In this document: positions 1 to 8,985 of the stretch, one piece after another
Numbering within the stretch: the stretch's first letter is position 1
Layout of the letters: each line of letters starts with the position of its first letter
Assembly: GCA_025800435.1 (NCBI GenBank)
Contig: JAOXRV010000044.1
Span: 15,836-79,835 of the forward strand
Length of the DNA stretch: 64,000 nt
Reading direction: 5' to 3'
From: Cellvibrionaceae bacterium
Lineage (GTDB): Bacteria; Pseudomonadota; Gammaproteobacteria; Pseudomonadales; Cellvibrionaceae
Translations under genes and position numbers: made by a program
The notes under the pieces: model-generated
Databases searched by the model: none
Told to the model about the DNA's origin: nothing
Seen by the model: the letters and a program-made list of their open reading frames with translations, nothing else

Positions 1-942
1 GGCGTGGCTAAAAGCTTTGACCGGATCGTTCTGGTACTCCCGCGCCAGGTCAAAGTAATCCAGTGCCCGGGTCATCAGAATATAAGTGTTGGCATCGAAA
101 CTGTCGGAAAAGCGCTCACCCTGGTAGCGCAGATAACTCTGTACCTGAAATTCCACTGGCTCGTCTTGGCCCTGGGTGAAACTGCCCGAGCGCAGTTGGC
201 GGCCGAATTTTTCGCCCATGCCGTCGCCGGATAAATAGGTGATGTGGCCAATCATGCGCGCCACCGATAGGCCCGAGCGGGGCACGGTGTCGCTGCGTTG
301 GTAGTGGCCGTCTTTAAATTCCGGGTCGCGGCTAATGGCCTGGCGCGCGGTTTCATTAAAGGCAATATTCTGGGCGGTCAGTTTCATCGCCGAGGCGATT
401 GCCACACAGCGATTGACGCGCTCTGGGTATTCCAGTGCCCAGCGCATGGCCTGCATGCCGCCGAGGCTGCCGCCGACAACAGCGGCCCAGCGCGCAATGC
501 CGAGTCGATCGGCCAGGCGCGCCTGTGAGTGAACCCAGTCGCGCACTCGCAGGCTGGGAAAATCTGGCCCCCAGACCTCGCCGCTGGCCGGGTTGATGCT
601 GGTGGGGCCAGTGGAACCGTCGCAGCCACCCAAATTATTGAGCGAGACCACAAAAAAGCGATTGGTATCAATGGCTTTGCCGGGGCCGATATAGGCGTCC
701 CACCAACCGGGTTTGGGGTCGTCGTAGCTGTGCAGGCCGGCGGCGTGGTGGTTGCCGGACAGGGCGTGGCAAATCAGAACCCCATTGCTGGCGTCCTTAT
801 TGAGTGTGCCGTAGGTCTCGTAGAGCAGTTGGTAGCGCGCTAAGCTGCGGCCATTGGCCAGGCTTAGCGGCTCGTCAAACTCGGCGGTTTGGGGTTTGAC
901 GATACCAATACTGTTGTCGCTGCTAGTGCTTGCTTCAGCCAT
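1..942 (-). CDS. metX: Homoserine O-acyltransferase MetX (3' end outside window)
   Basis: Acylates the hydroxyl of homoserine (with acetyl- or succinyl-CoA) in methionine synthesis; cytoplasmic alpha/beta-hydrolase fold. I translated the minus strand from the ATG at 942: 314 residues are open to the window edge, so the C-terminus is missing (the family is about 380 residues). Family marks are the oxyanion region around LSGNHHAAG (residues 61-69), [13 protein letters not shown] (103-115) and the nucleophile elbow GGSLGGMQ with Ser159. The catalytic Asp and His lie beyond the edge. It is 17 bases downstream of yggT, the usual Pseudomonas order. Which acyl donor it uses cannot be told from this fragment. 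Confidence 0.93.
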   Translation of the reverse strand, partial: MAEASTSSDNSIGIVKPQTAEFDEPLSLANGRSLARYQLLYETYGTLNKDASNGVLICHALSGNHHAAGLHSYDDPKPGWWDAYIGPGKAIDTNRFFVVSLNNLGGCDGSTGPTSINPASGEVWGPDFPSLRVRDWVHSQARLADRLGIARWAAVVGGSLGGMQAMRWALEYPERVNRCVAIASAMKLTAQNIAFNETARQAISRDPEFKDGHYQRSDTVPRSGLSVARMIGHITYLSGDGMGEKFGRQLRSGSFTQGQDEPVEFQVQSYLRYQGERFSDSFDANTYILMTRALDYFDLAREYQNDPVKAFSHA

Positions 943-959
943 GGGTGTCTCTAATGGTA

Positions 960-1556
960 TTAAATGCCGATGACCAAGTGCGCTATGCCGCCGCTGATGC
1001 CGGTCTGGAAGGCGGCTTGGGCCAGTAATATCTCGCCGATTTGCAGCGCCATAATCGCAAACAGCGGGCTCAGGTCAATACCGCCTAAGTCTGGTGTTAT
1101 ACGGCGGAAGGGGCGCAACACTGGCGCAGTCAGTTGGTGTAATAACAACACTGCGGGGTTGGGGTTATTGGGTGCTAGCCAGCTTAAAACAATGGAGATA
1201 ATCAGGCCCCACTTGTAGATCGCGAGCACCATGCCGACAAGGCCCAAAATAGCCCAGGTAAGTGCGTGGAAGGGGTTTGGAAATGCGCTGGCGACCAGCA
1301 GCGAAAGGGCGTTGATCAATACCCAGTGCAGCACTATCGCCAACACCACACAGGCCATATCCAGGCCGAAGATGCCGGGCACAATTTTGCGCAGCGGCAG
1401 CAGCAGTGGGTTGGTGGCTTTGACTAAAAACTGGGACACGGGGTTGTAAAAATCGGCCCGGGCCAGCTGTAGCAAAAAGCGCAAGATCACCAGCGCCAGG
1501 TAGAGGCTGCCCAGTGTCTGCAATACATACAAACCGATTTCGGTTAAGGCCCCCAT
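960..1556 (-). CDS. yggT: YggT family inner-membrane protein
   Basis: Integral membrane protein of 198 residues with two YGGT repeats, each a hydrophobic hairpin with a conserved NP-x-L-x-P-x-R-x-x-P segment: [14 protein letters not shown] (about 48-61) and [14 protein letters not shown] (about 142-155). The start is supported by an AAGGAG ribosome site just upstream of the ATG at 1556. It sits between proC and metX, as in Pseudomonas. The family has been linked to osmotic stress and membrane or division functions, but no biochemical activity is firmly known, so the role here is left open. Confidence 0.9.
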   Translation of the reverse strand: MGALTEIGLYVLQTLGSLYLALVILRFLLQLARADFYNPVSQFLVKATNPLLLPLRKIVPGIFGLDMACVVLAIVLHWVLINALSLLVASAFPNPFHALTWAILGLVGMVLAIYKWGLIISIVLSWLAPNNPNPAVLLLHQLTAPVLRPFRRITPDLGGIDLSPLFAIMALQIGEILLAQAAFQTGISGGIAHLVIGI

Positions 1557-1626
1557 AGGTTTCTCCTTGTTACTGGCGGGTCGAGTCTAGGTGTTGTCAT
1601 TTAGTTGCTGTGCTTAATTATAGGCG

Positions 1627-2451
1627 CTAGCCCAACTGCTTGGCCATTTCTCGGGCGCGATCGCTACAGGCCTGCATGGCGCCGGCATAGAGCTGGCGCA
1701 GGCCATTGTTCTCAAAGTGGGCAATGGCCTGGGCGGTGGTGCCACCGGGGGAGGTAACTCGGCGGCGCAGCTCGGCCACATCCACATCGCTGGCCTGGGC
1801 CAGCTTGGCGGCGCCAAAGGCAGTTTGCAAGGTGAGTTCGGTGGCGGCCTCGGTGCTTAGGCCCTGTTTGATGCCGGCGTCAATCATCGCCTCCATGGCT
1901 AAAAAGAAATAGGCCGGGCCACTGCCAGAGACGGCGATAACCGCGTCGATCAAGCTCTCTTGCGCGACCCATTGGGTAATGCCGACCGCGGCCAGTACCG
2001 ATTCGGCCTGTCGGCGCTGGGTTTGGCTGCAATTGTCATTGGCGTAGAGGCCACTGGCGCCGGCCCCCACCAGTGAGGGGGTATTGGGCATGGCCCGCAC
2101 TATCGCCTGGTCTTGGCCCAGCCACTGTTGCAGGCTGGCCACGGGAATGCCGGCGGCGAGGGAGACAAGCAGCGGCTTGTGGCCGAGCTGGGGGGCCAGC
2201 TCGGCGCAGACTTCGGCCATAATCTGGGGTTTAACCCCCAGTACCACGACATCGGCGGCGCGGCAGGCGGCGCCGTTATCGCTGCCGCTGGCGATACCGT
2301 ACTGGTCGCTCAGCGGTTTAAGGTTGCGCTCACTGGGGGCGGTGGCGTGAATTTGTGCAGCTGGGTAGCCCTGCTGTACCAGGCCACCGATTACCGCACC
2401 GGCCATATTGCCGGCGCCGATAAAGGCGATAGAGGCGCTGGGTTTTGTCAT
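1627..2451 (-). CDS. proC: Pyrroline-5-carboxylate reductase
   Basis: Last step of proline synthesis: NAD(P)H-dependent reduction of 1-pyrroline-5-carboxylate, in the cytoplasm. 274 residues, normal length. The N-terminal Rossmann motif FIGAGNMAGAVIGGL (about 10-24) and the C-terminal ProC signature region (SGSGPAYFFLAMEAMIDAG, then RRRVTSPGGTTAQAI) are intact. It lies 53 bases downstream of yggS and 70 bases upstream of yggT on the same strand, the widely conserved yggS-proC-yggT order. Confidence 0.96.
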   Translation of the reverse strand: MTKPSASIAFIGAGNMAGAVIGGLVQQGYPAAQIHATAPSERNLKPLSDQYGIASGSDNGAACRAADVVVLGVKPQIMAEVCAELAPQLGHKPLLVSLAAGIPVASLQQWLGQDQAIVRAMPNTPSLVGAGASGLYANDNCSQTQRRQAESVLAAVGITQWVAQESLIDAVIAVSGSGPAYFFLAMEAMIDAGIKQGLSTEAATELTLQTAFGAAKLAQASDVDVAELRRRVTSPGGTTAQAIAHFENNGLRQLYAGAMQACSDRAREMAKQLG

Positions 2452-2504
2452 AGTGATACCTTTATATACGGTTATTTTTTATAGGCGCTTAACGTTACAG
2501 GCGC

Positions 2505-3230
2505 TTAATGGGCCGGGGCGTTTGCTTGGCGGGGCCCAAAAATATCGGTGCCCACTCGCACCATGGTGCTGCCGGCGGCGATGGCTGCCTCTAAATCTGC
2601 GGACATGCCCATCGACAGGGTGTCCAGCGCCAAACCCTCGGCCTGCAGTTGTCGTTGGGCTTGGCTTAGGCGCGCTAGGCTTTGGCGCTGCTGCTCAAAC
2701 GCCTGCTGCGGGGCGGGTATCGCCATTAAGCCGCGCAGCTTAAGCCGGGGCAGTGCCGCCACCGCCTGGGCCAGCTCGACCAGTTGGTTTAGGGCCACTC
2801 CGGATTTACTGGGCTCGGCGTCTAGATTCACCTGTAGGCAGATATTTAACGGCTCTAATTTGGCCGGCCGGGCGGCACTGAGGCGCTCGGCGATCTTGAC
2901 TCGATCGACACTGTGCACCCAGCTAAAATTTTCTGCGATGGCCCGGCTTTTGTTTGACTGAATTGGGCCGATAAAATGCCAGTGGAGCGATTCAAGCCCG
3001 GGTTCATTAGCCAGCTCGACCTGCTTGGCCAGGGCTTCTTGCAGATAGTTTTCGCCAAAGTGGCGCTGGCCGGCCCTGGCTGCCTCGGCCACAAGGGCGG
3101 CGGGCTTTGTTTTGCTCACCGCCAGCAGGCACAGTTCAGCGCTGTCCCGGCCGTGCTCGCGGCAGGCAGCATTTATACGGGCTTGTACGCTTTTTAAGCG
3201 CTCGGCAATAGAAGGGAGAACCAATGTCAT
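2505..3230 (-). CDS. yggS: YggS/PLPBP family pyridoxal phosphate homeostasis protein
   Basis: Cytoplasmic PLP-binding protein with an alanine-racemase-like TIM-barrel fold; the family buffers pyridoxal phosphate and influences amino-acid and keto-acid pools without known catalysis. 241 residues. The Schiff-base lysine is Lys40 in LLAVSKTKP. HFGENYLQEAL, WHFIGPIQSNK and the phosphate-binding end SMGMSADLEAAIAAGSTMVR with RVGTDIFG are all present. First gene of the yggS-proC-yggT-metX run, divergent from pilT across about 170 bases. Confidence 0.95.
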   Translation of the reverse strand: MTLVLPSIAERLKSVQARINAACREHGRDSAELCLLAVSKTKPAALVAEAARAGQRHFGENYLQEALAKQVELANEPGLESLHWHFIGPIQSNKSRAIAENFSWVHSVDRVKIAERLSAARPAKLEPLNICLQVNLDAEPSKSGVALNQLVELAQAVAALPRLKLRGLMAIPAPQQAFEQQRQSLARLSQAQRQLQAEGLALDTLSMGMSADLEAAIAAGSTMVRVGTDIFGPRQANAPAH

Positions 3231-3403
3231 TTTTTACGGCTTTTTGGCAGATGAGGTTTGCTTTTCAGCAAGCGCTGGGTCAAAGTTTACCTCATGAGAA
3301 TGAAAAACTCCTAAACTATGTGTGTGGGCCCGCGATAAGCTTGGCCCGCCGGGACTTGGCAATACCAATCACGCTGTGTTGAGGCAGCTATTTTGAGGCA
3401 ACT

Positions 3404-4438
3404 ATGGATATTACCGAACTGTTAGCATTTAGTTCTAAGCAAGGCGCATCAGATTTACACCTCTCCGCCGGATTACCACCGATGATCCGGGTGGACGGCG
3501 ATGTGCGTCGCATCAACCTGCCGCCGATGGAGCACAAGCAGGTGCACGGCCTCATCTATGAAATCATGAATGACAAGCAGCGCAAGGACTTCGAAGAACA
3601 TCTGGAGACGGATTTCTCGTTCGAAGTACCCGGTGTTGCTCGTTTTCGTGTCAATGCCTTTAACCAGAATCGCGGTGCCGGTGCGGTATTTCGGACCATT
3701 CCCTCCAAGGTTTTAACCATGGAAGAGCTGGGCATGGGCCAGGTGTTTCGGGATATTGCCGCCACCCCGCGCGGCCTGTGTCTGGTAACTGGCCCAACCG
3801 GTTCGGGTAAATCGACCACGCTGGCGGCGATGATCGATTACATTAACGACAATAAGTACGAGCATATTCTCACCATCGAAGACCCTATCGAATTTGTCCA
3901 CGAATCAAAAAAATGCCTGGTTAACCAGCGCGAGGTACACCGCGATACCCACAGCTTTACCCACGCCCTGCGCTCGGCACTGCGTGAAGACCCCGACATC
4001 ATTCTGGTGGGCGAGATGCGAGATTTGGAAACCATTCGCCTGGCCTTGACCGCGGCCGAAACCGGCCACTTGGTATTCGGCACCTTGCACACTACCTCGG
4101 CCGCTAAGACCATTGACCGGGTGGTGGATGTGTTCCCGGCCGAAGAAAAGGCCATGGTGCGTTCGATGCTGTCAGAATCGTTGCAGGCGGTTATCTCCCA
4201 GACCCTGCTCAAGCGTCAAGAGGGCGGCCGGGTCGCGGCCCACGAAATTATGCGCGGCACCTCGGCCATTCGTAACCTGATTCGAGAAGATAAAGTGGCG
4301 CAGATGTATTCGGCGATTCAAACCGGTGGCTCGATTGGCATGCAGACTATGGATCAGTGTTTGGCGGATCTGGTCGATCGGCGTATTATTTCCCGGGATG
4401 TGGCGCGTGAAAAAGCCCGCATGCCAGAGAATTTTTAA
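3404..4438 (+). CDS. pilT: Type IV pilus retraction ATPase PilT
   Basis: Hexameric secretion-type ATPase at the cytoplasmic base of type IV pili that powers pilus retraction and twitching motility. 344 residues, the same size as Pseudomonas PilT. Visible are an N-terminal PAS-like domain, Walker A GPTGSGKST (130-138), an Asp-box region EDPIEFVH, Walker B DPDIILVGEMRD, the His-box TGHLVFGTLHT and the C-terminal AIRNLIRE motif required for retraction in the family. Followed after 39 bases by pilU on the same strand; the chemosensory cluster that controls pili lies 5 kb downstream. Confidence 0.98.
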   Translation: MDITELLAFSSKQGASDLHLSAGLPPMIRVDGDVRRINLPPMEHKQVHGLIYEIMNDKQRKDFEEHLETDFSFEVPGVARFRVNAFNQNRGAGAVFRTIPSKVLTMEELGMGQVFRDIAATPRGLCLVTGPTGSGKSTTLAAMIDYINDNKYEHILTIEDPIEFVHESKKCLVNQREVHRDTHSFTHALRSALREDPDIILVGEMRDLETIRLALTAAETGHLVFGTLHTTSAAKTIDRVVDVFPAEEKAMVRSMLSESLQAVISQTLLKRQEGGRVAAHEIMRGTSAIRNLIREDKVAQMYSAIQTGGSIGMQTMDQCLADLVDRRIISRDVAREKARMPENF

Positions 4439-4477
4439 TCACTAAGCAATAGCAGGGCAGCACCCTGGGGAAGAAAT

Positions 4478-5623
4478 ATGGAATTTGAGCGTTTATTATC
4501 CATGATGGTAGAGAAGGGTGCTTCCGACTTGTTTATTACCGCCGGGGTGCCGCCGTCGATTAAACTGCACGGCAAGGTGGTGCCGGTAACCACCACTCCG
4601 CTGTCCCCGGAAAAAACCCGCGAGGTAGTACTGGGGGTAATGAACGAGCCCCAGCGGCAAGAGTTTATTGCCACCCACGAGCTTAATTTTGCCATCAGTG
4701 CTAGGGGCATTGGCCGTTTTCGGGTCAGCGCGTTTTACCAGCGCAACCTGGCCGGCATGGTGTTGCGGCGGATTGAAACCATTATTCCCAAAATTGACGA
4801 TTTGGGCCTGCCGGCCATTATTAAAGACCTGGCCATGGTCAAACGCGGTTTGATTATTTATGTGGGTGCCACCGGCACCGGTAAGTCGACCTCGCTGGCG
4901 GCGATGATCGGCCACCGCAACGGCAACTCCAAGGGTCATATTATTTCCATCGAAGACCCGATTGAATTTATTCACCAGCACCAGGGTTGCATTGTTACCC
5001 AGCGCGAGGTCGGTATCGATACCGATTCGTTTGAGGTGGCCCTTAAAAACACCCTGCGCCAGGCGCCGGATGTGATTATGATCGGCGAGGTGCGCACCCG
5101 CGAAACCATGGAGCACGCGATTGCCTTTGCTGAAACCGGCCACTTATGCCTGTGTACCCTACACGCCAATAACGCCAACCAGGCGCTGGACCGAATTATT
5201 CATTTCTTTCCGGCCGACCGACACCCCCAGTTGTGGATGGATTTATCGTTAAACTTAAAAGCGATTGTGGCCCAGCAGTTAATTCCCACCCCCGATGGCA
5301 ATGGCCGCCGGGCCTGCTTGGAGGTAATGTTAAATTCACCCCTGGCGGCGGATATGATTCGCAAGGGCGATGTGCACGAGCTAAAAGAGTTGATGAAAAA
5401 GTCCAACGAGTTGGGCATGCAGACCTTCGATCAGGCCCTGTACGAGTTGTACGATTCGGGCGAGATCACCTATGAAGACGCCCTCGCCCACGCCGACTCA
5501 CCCAATGACCTGCGCTTGATGATCAAGCTCGGCTCGGAAACCGATGCGGATTACCTTTCCAATGTGGCGAACGAACTGTCATTGCAGGGCGAGGATAGCG
5601 ACAATCGAGGTAACTTGTTTTAG
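4478..5623 (+). CDS. pilU: PilT-dependent accessory retraction ATPase PilU
   Basis: Paralogue of PilT that assists pilus retraction under load. 381 residues. Walker A GATGTGKST (130-138), the Asp-box EDPIEFIHQ, Walker B APDVIMIGEVRT and the His-box TGHLCLCTLHA are intact. It lacks the PilT AIRNLIRE motif and has the longer acidic C-terminal tail typical of PilU. Immediately downstream of pilT, presumably co-transcribed. The 330 bases after it hold no credible gene, only the inverted repeat at 5788-5899. Confidence 0.96.
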   Translation: MEFERLLSMMVEKGASDLFITAGVPPSIKLHGKVVPVTTTPLSPEKTREVVLGVMNEPQRQEFIATHELNFAISARGIGRFRVSAFYQRNLAGMVLRRIETIIPKIDDLGLPAIIKDLAMVKRGLIIYVGATGTGKSTSLAAMIGHRNGNSKGHIISIEDPIEFIHQHQGCIVTQREVGIDTDSFEVALKNTLRQAPDVIMIGEVRTRETMEHAIAFAETGHLCLCTLHANNANQALDRIIHFFPADRHPQLWMDLSLNLKAIVAQQLIPTPDGNGRRACLEVMLNSPLAADMIRKGDVHELKELMKKSNELGMQTFDQALYELYDSGEITYEDALAHADSPNDLRLMIKLGSETDADYLSNVANELSLQGEDSDNRGNLF

Positions 5624-5787
5624 TTTGTGATTTTGTGGCTTAGAGGTTTTTATTTAACCGCGGTTACAATCCTTGCCTTCGCTGTCGAGCCTTGTGTCGA
5701 TACCGGTTTGGAGTGAGGGTTGTGCGGGCATCATGTTGCTAAAAGCTATTTTTATGGTCAGCACGCTTCAGAATTCTGCACATTGTA

Positions 5788-5899
5788 GAGCCTTGGGGTG
5801 GGAGGTGGGTTCTGGGGGCTTGGGAGGCATGGACGCCGGACGAGAGCTACATGGATGTATTTATGCGTTCCCCAGAACCCACCTCCCACCCCAAGGCTC
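5788..5899. repeat. Perfect 30-bp inverted repeat between convergent genes
   Basis: Arms 5788-5817 and 5870-5899 are exact reverse complements (30 of 30), separated by 52 bases. The core contains a smaller dyad around TACATGGATGTA (5849-5860). It occupies the 330-base gap between convergent pilU and ruvX, which otherwise holds no gene. As RNA on either strand it would form a very stable hairpin. It could be a bidirectional terminator or a mobile REP/MITE-like element; no T-run follows directly, which slightly favours the second. An ORF crossing it (5673-5957) is not credible. Confidence 0.8.
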
Positions 5900-5953
5900 G
5901 GCAGCGAAATCACGTTATCATTATAAGATATTGCAACAAGGACACATTAAAAA

Positions 5954-6364
5954 CTAACCCTGCAACCAACTCTCTAAAATAATCCGCGCCGCAATAGAAT
6001 CAATCGGCTGCTTGCTGTAATCCCCGCGGTGGCCTTGCTCGGCGGCTTGTTGTTTGGCTTCAAAACTCGATAGACGCTCGTCGACCATTTCTATCGCCAC
6101 CCCGAAGCGCCCGTGCAGGCGGTTGCCGAATTTGCGCGCGCGCCGGCTCAGTTCGCTTTCGCTGCCGTCCATATTTAAGGGCAGGCCCACAAGTACTAGA
6201 TCCGGTTGCCATTCTGTCAGGATCGCCTCAACCGCGTCCCAGTTGGGGACGCCGTCGCGGGCTTTGAGCGGGGGCAGTTCCTGGCAGGTGGCGGTAAGGC
6301 TATTGCCCTGGGCCAGGCCGATATTTTTTAGGCCGTAATCAAAAGCCAATAGGGTTTGGGCCAT
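5954..6364 (-). CDS. ruvX: RuvX/YqgF family Holliday junction resolvase-like nuclease
   Basis: RNase H-fold protein of 136 residues; the family is implicated in 16S rRNA 5' maturation and possibly Holliday junction processing. Motifs FDYGLKNIGLA (8-18), LVGLPLNMDGSES, VDERLSSFEA and the C-terminal DSIAARIIL are intact, giving the expected acidic residues. Its ATG overlaps the stop of yqgE by one base (TAATG), suggesting translational coupling. It is the last gene of a gshB-tonB-yqgE-ruvX operon. Confidence 0.95.
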   Translation of the reverse strand: MAQTLLAFDYGLKNIGLAQGNSLTATCQELPPLKARDGVPNWDAVEAILTEWQPDLVLVGLPLNMDGSESELSRRARKFGNRLHGRFGVAIEMVDERLSSFEAKQQAAEQGHRGDYSKQPIDSIAARIILESWLQG

Positions 6365-6936
6365 TAAGCGTGTCCAGCGGTATCGATCAGGGTCGCCGGG
6401 TCAAAGCCCAGTGAGGCCACTGCTCGCTCCCAGCGCTTGTCGATGGGGCAGTTAAAAATAATATCGGTATCCGCCTCGGCGGTGAGCCAACTGTTACGAA
6501 CAATCTCAGTTTCGAGTTGATCGGCGCCCCAGCCGGAATAGCCCAGGCTGACCAGATACTGCCTGGGGCCTTTGCCCGCTGCAATAGAGCGCAGCATTTC
6601 CAGCGAGCCAGACAGGCCCACCTGTTCGTCAATGGTTTGAGAGGCGGCGTTGCTGAGCGGCTCGCCATCATTGCTGTGCAAGATAAAACCCTGCTCGGGT
6701 TTGACCGGGCCGCCGTACAGCACCTTGGTATCCAGCCGAATTTCCGACTCAATATTGACTTGCGCCAGCAATTGATCGAGGCCGGCACTGGTCTCGCGGT
6801 TGATCACAATACCCATGGCGCCCTCGGCGTCGTGGTGGCAAATATAGATCAGGGTGCGGCTGAAATTGGGGTCGTCCATACCGGGCATGGCAATCAAAAA
6901 TTGATTGCTTAGGTTTAGTGCTTGCTTATCGGCCAT
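6364..6936 (-). CDS. yqgE: YqgE/AlgH family protein
   Basis: Cytoplasmic protein of 190 residues in the DUF179 family, called AlgH in Pseudomonas, where it has been linked to alginate regulation; the molecular activity is not settled. Family features are the start LSNQFLIAMPGMDDPNFSRTL, YICHHDAEGAMGIVINR and LGYSGWGADQLETEI with a C-terminal NCP. The conserved coupling to ruvX (one-base overlap) and gshB supports the assignment. 11 bases separate it from the upstream tonB-like gene. Confidence 0.94.
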   Translation of the reverse strand: MADKQALNLSNQFLIAMPGMDDPNFSRTLIYICHHDAEGAMGIVINRETSAGLDQLLAQVNIESEIRLDTKVLYGGPVKPEQGFILHSNDGEPLSNAASQTIDEQVGLSGSLEMLRSIAAGKGPRQYLVSLGYSGWGADQLETEIVRNSWLTAEADTDIIFNCPIDKRWERAVASLGFDPATLIDTAGHA

Positions 6937-6947
6937 GGTGTCGTGTC

Positions 6948-7829
6948 CTAGCGGCTGGTACTGAGGCCAGAGATTTCGAAATGCCAGGTGCGAATAATCT
7001 CTAACTTATCAGTAGTTTTGCGAATTTCCGGCGGAAATGGCGCATAGGGGGCGGCTAAATACACAATTTGCAAAGCGGCCCTGTCTAATAATTTATAGCC
7101 TGAGGAATGCAGTATCTCTACCTTATCGACATTGCCGTTCGGCAGTAAGGTAACGGCGGCGCGTAACGTGCCGGTAATATTTTGGCGCAGGGCTTCATCC
7201 GGGTAGTTGCGGTTGCCCACAAACTCTACCTTACTGGCCCATTTACTCAGGTACTCCGCATCCACCGAGGCGCGAGTGGCGACCGAGGTTAGCCGACGAA
7301 TGCGCGGGCGCTTGGCGTAGGCCTGGCGCTGGCGCGCCAGCTTGGCGTGCAGGCTGGCAATTTCGGCACTGTGCTGCAACTGTTGCTTAGACAGGCCCTG
7401 ACTTTTTTGTTTGTGCTGGGCTTTTTCCTGGCTTTTGCGCAATTGGCGGCTGCTCTGGCCAACCGTGGTAATCACTTTTTGTTTGCTGGGCGTGTGCTCG
7501 GCCAGCAGCTCCTGGGGCGGCGGGCTAATTTCGTTAACCTGGGTGGCGGCCATGGGCGCCTGCTTGTCGACGGTAAGCTCTTTAACTTGTTGCTCAGTGC
7601 CGCTGGCTTGTTGGTTGTGCTGGGCCAAAAAATCAGCTTGCTCTGGTGTGCGCTCGTCTTTATGGGTGGCTAGGGTAATATTGAGCGAGGCCGAGGCCTT
7701 GGGCTTGAGGTCGATTTCAAAGGTCAGGCCGATAATCAGCAGGGCGTGCAGTGCCGCCGCCACAAAAGCAGTAAAGAACAGGCGGTCGTTACTGCTGGCT
7801 GGGTTGGCGGCGGCGTTAGACATGGGCAC
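6948..7829 (-). CDS. TonB family protein (TonB3-like, pil-linked)
   Basis: 293-residue energy-transducer-like protein: cytoplasmic N-terminus, one membrane segment at about 20-40, a long charged and Gln/Lys-rich periplasmic coil (about 60-190), and a C-terminal TonB domain (YLSKWASKVEFVGNRNYPDEALRQNITGTL onward, about 205-285). Its place between gshB and yqgE matches Pseudomonas tonB3, reported there to be needed for twitching and pilus assembly rather than classical iron uptake. Unlike the second TonB (60147-60848) it has no Pro-Lys repeats and no linked exbBD. A pilus-related role is inferred from context. Confidence 0.85.
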   Translation of the reverse strand: MPMSNAAANPASSNDRLFFTAFVAAALHALLIIGLTFEIDLKPKASASLNITLATHKDERTPEQADFLAQHNQQASGTEQQVKELTVDKQAPMAATQVNEISPPPQELLAEHTPSKQKVITTVGQSSRQLRKSQEKAQHKQKSQGLSKQQLQHSAEIASLHAKLARQRQAYAKRPRIRRLTSVATRASVDAEYLSKWASKVEFVGNRNYPDEALRQNITGTLRAAVTLLPNGNVDKVEILHSSGYKLLDRAALQIVYLAAPYAPFPPEIRKTTDKLEIIRTWHFEISGLSTSR

Positions 7830-7851
7830 AGTATAACAAGCGTTGGCTGCT

Positions 7852-8802
7852 CTAGGCTGCTAAACGCTTGGCAATTGCTGCCATCAAGCGCTGGCCAATG
7901 GCGGTGTCATAGGCGGCGTCGATCTCGCGCAGGCAAGTGGGGCTGGTGACATTGATCTCGGTAAGGTAATCGCCGATCACATCCAGGCCCACAAATAGCA
8001 GCCCCTTGTCTTTTAAGCTGGGGGCAATCTGCCTGGCAATCCACCAGTCGCGCTCGCTCAGCGGCTGGGCCACGCCACGGCCGCCGGCGGCGAGGTTGCC
8101 GCGGGTCTCGCCCTCGGCGGGGATACGGGCCAGACAGTAGGGCACCGGCTCGCCGTCGACCACCAAGATACGCTTATCGCCGTTGCTGATATCGGGGATA
8201 AACTTCTGCGCCATGATGGTTTCCTGGCCAAAGCGGGTCAGGGTTTCCAGAATCACCCCAATATTGGGGTCGTCGGCGCGACAGCGGAAGATGCCGGCAC
8301 CGCCCATGCCGTCCAAGGGCTTAAAGATTACATCGCCGTGCTCGGCGTGGAACTCCCGCAGCTGTTGATCGTTGCGGCTGACCAGTACCGGCGGGCAGCA
8401 CTGGGGGAACTGGGTGGCAAATACCTTCTCATTGCAGTCGCGCAGGCTCTGGGGCTTGTTAACCACCAGGGTGCCGGCGCGCTCGGCCGCCTCCAGGATA
8501 TAGCTGGAGTAGATAAACTCCGAGTCGAACGGCGGGTCTTTGCGCATTAAAATCACGTCCAGCTCGGCCAGGGGGGTGGGTGTTGGCTCACCCAGTTCGA
8601 ACCATTTTTCGGGCTGGGCAAATACCTGCAGCGGCCGCAGCAGGGCCTTGGCCTCGCCTTGATCTAGGTAGAGGTCGGCCTGCTCCATATAAAACAGCTC
8701 CCAATCGCGCTCGGCTGCCGCCAGCAACAGACCAAGGGTGGTGTCTTTTTTGTAGCTGATTTGGGCAATGGGGTCCATTACCACGCCGAGTTTGACGCGC
8801 AT
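7852..8802 (-). CDS. gshB: Glutathione synthetase
   Basis: ATP-grasp ligase joining gamma-glutamylcysteine and glycine, the second step of glutathione synthesis. 316 residues. Start MRVKLGVVMDPIA aligns with the family N-terminus, fixing the ATG at 8802. Visible are MRKDPPFD, the ATP-grasp segments VIFKPLDGMGGAGIFR and NISN-like GDKRILVVDGEPVPYCLARIP, the flexible loop ETRGNLAAGGRG, and LDVIGDYLTEINVTSPT. First gene of the gshB-tonB-yqgE-ruvX unit, divergent from pilG. A 12-bp inverted repeat overlaps its start codon. Confidence 0.97.
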   Translation of the reverse strand: MRVKLGVVMDPIAQISYKKDTTLGLLLAAAERDWELFYMEQADLYLDQGEAKALLRPLQVFAQPEKWFELGEPTPTPLAELDVILMRKDPPFDSEFIYSSYILEAAERAGTLVVNKPQSLRDCNEKVFATQFPQCCPPVLVSRNDQQLREFHAEHGDVIFKPLDGMGGAGIFRCRADDPNIGVILETLTRFGQETIMAQKFIPDISNGDKRILVVDGEPVPYCLARIPAEGETRGNLAAGGRGVAQPLSERDWWIARQIAPSLKDKGLLFVGLDVIGDYLTEINVTSPTCLREIDAAYDTAIGQRLMAAIAKRLAA

Positions 8803-8843
8803 TCTTTGGCCTCGCGATGGCTAAAAGTAAAAGGCCAAAGAAT
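8801..8843 (-). promoter_or_regulatory. 12-bp inverted repeat over the gshB start
   Basis: 8801-8812 and 8832-8843 are exact reverse complements (AGGCCAAAGAAT on the minus strand for the start-proximal arm) with a 19-base loop. In the gshB mRNA the start-side arm contains the only AGG near the ATG and runs into the first two bases of the start codon, so a folded leader would hide the initiation site. Whether this regulates translation is inference; a DNA-level operator is also possible. Confidence 0.5.
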
Positions 8844-8985
8844 AAGAACTTAAGACACATTAAGCAAACCCTGTTTTGCGTCAATGCCCTATCAGATTTG
8901 CACGTTAAAGTGTCGCTTAAACCAATTTGTCGACATTTTGACCGGCCAGCCCCAAAAGGCCGGGCTGAGATTGAGCAAATTGCCT

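Noticed and set aside
5673..5957. 94-residue open frame across the pilU-ruvX gap
   Set aside because: It runs through both arms of the 30-bp inverted repeat, has no ribosome site and a composition unlike the neighbouring genes.
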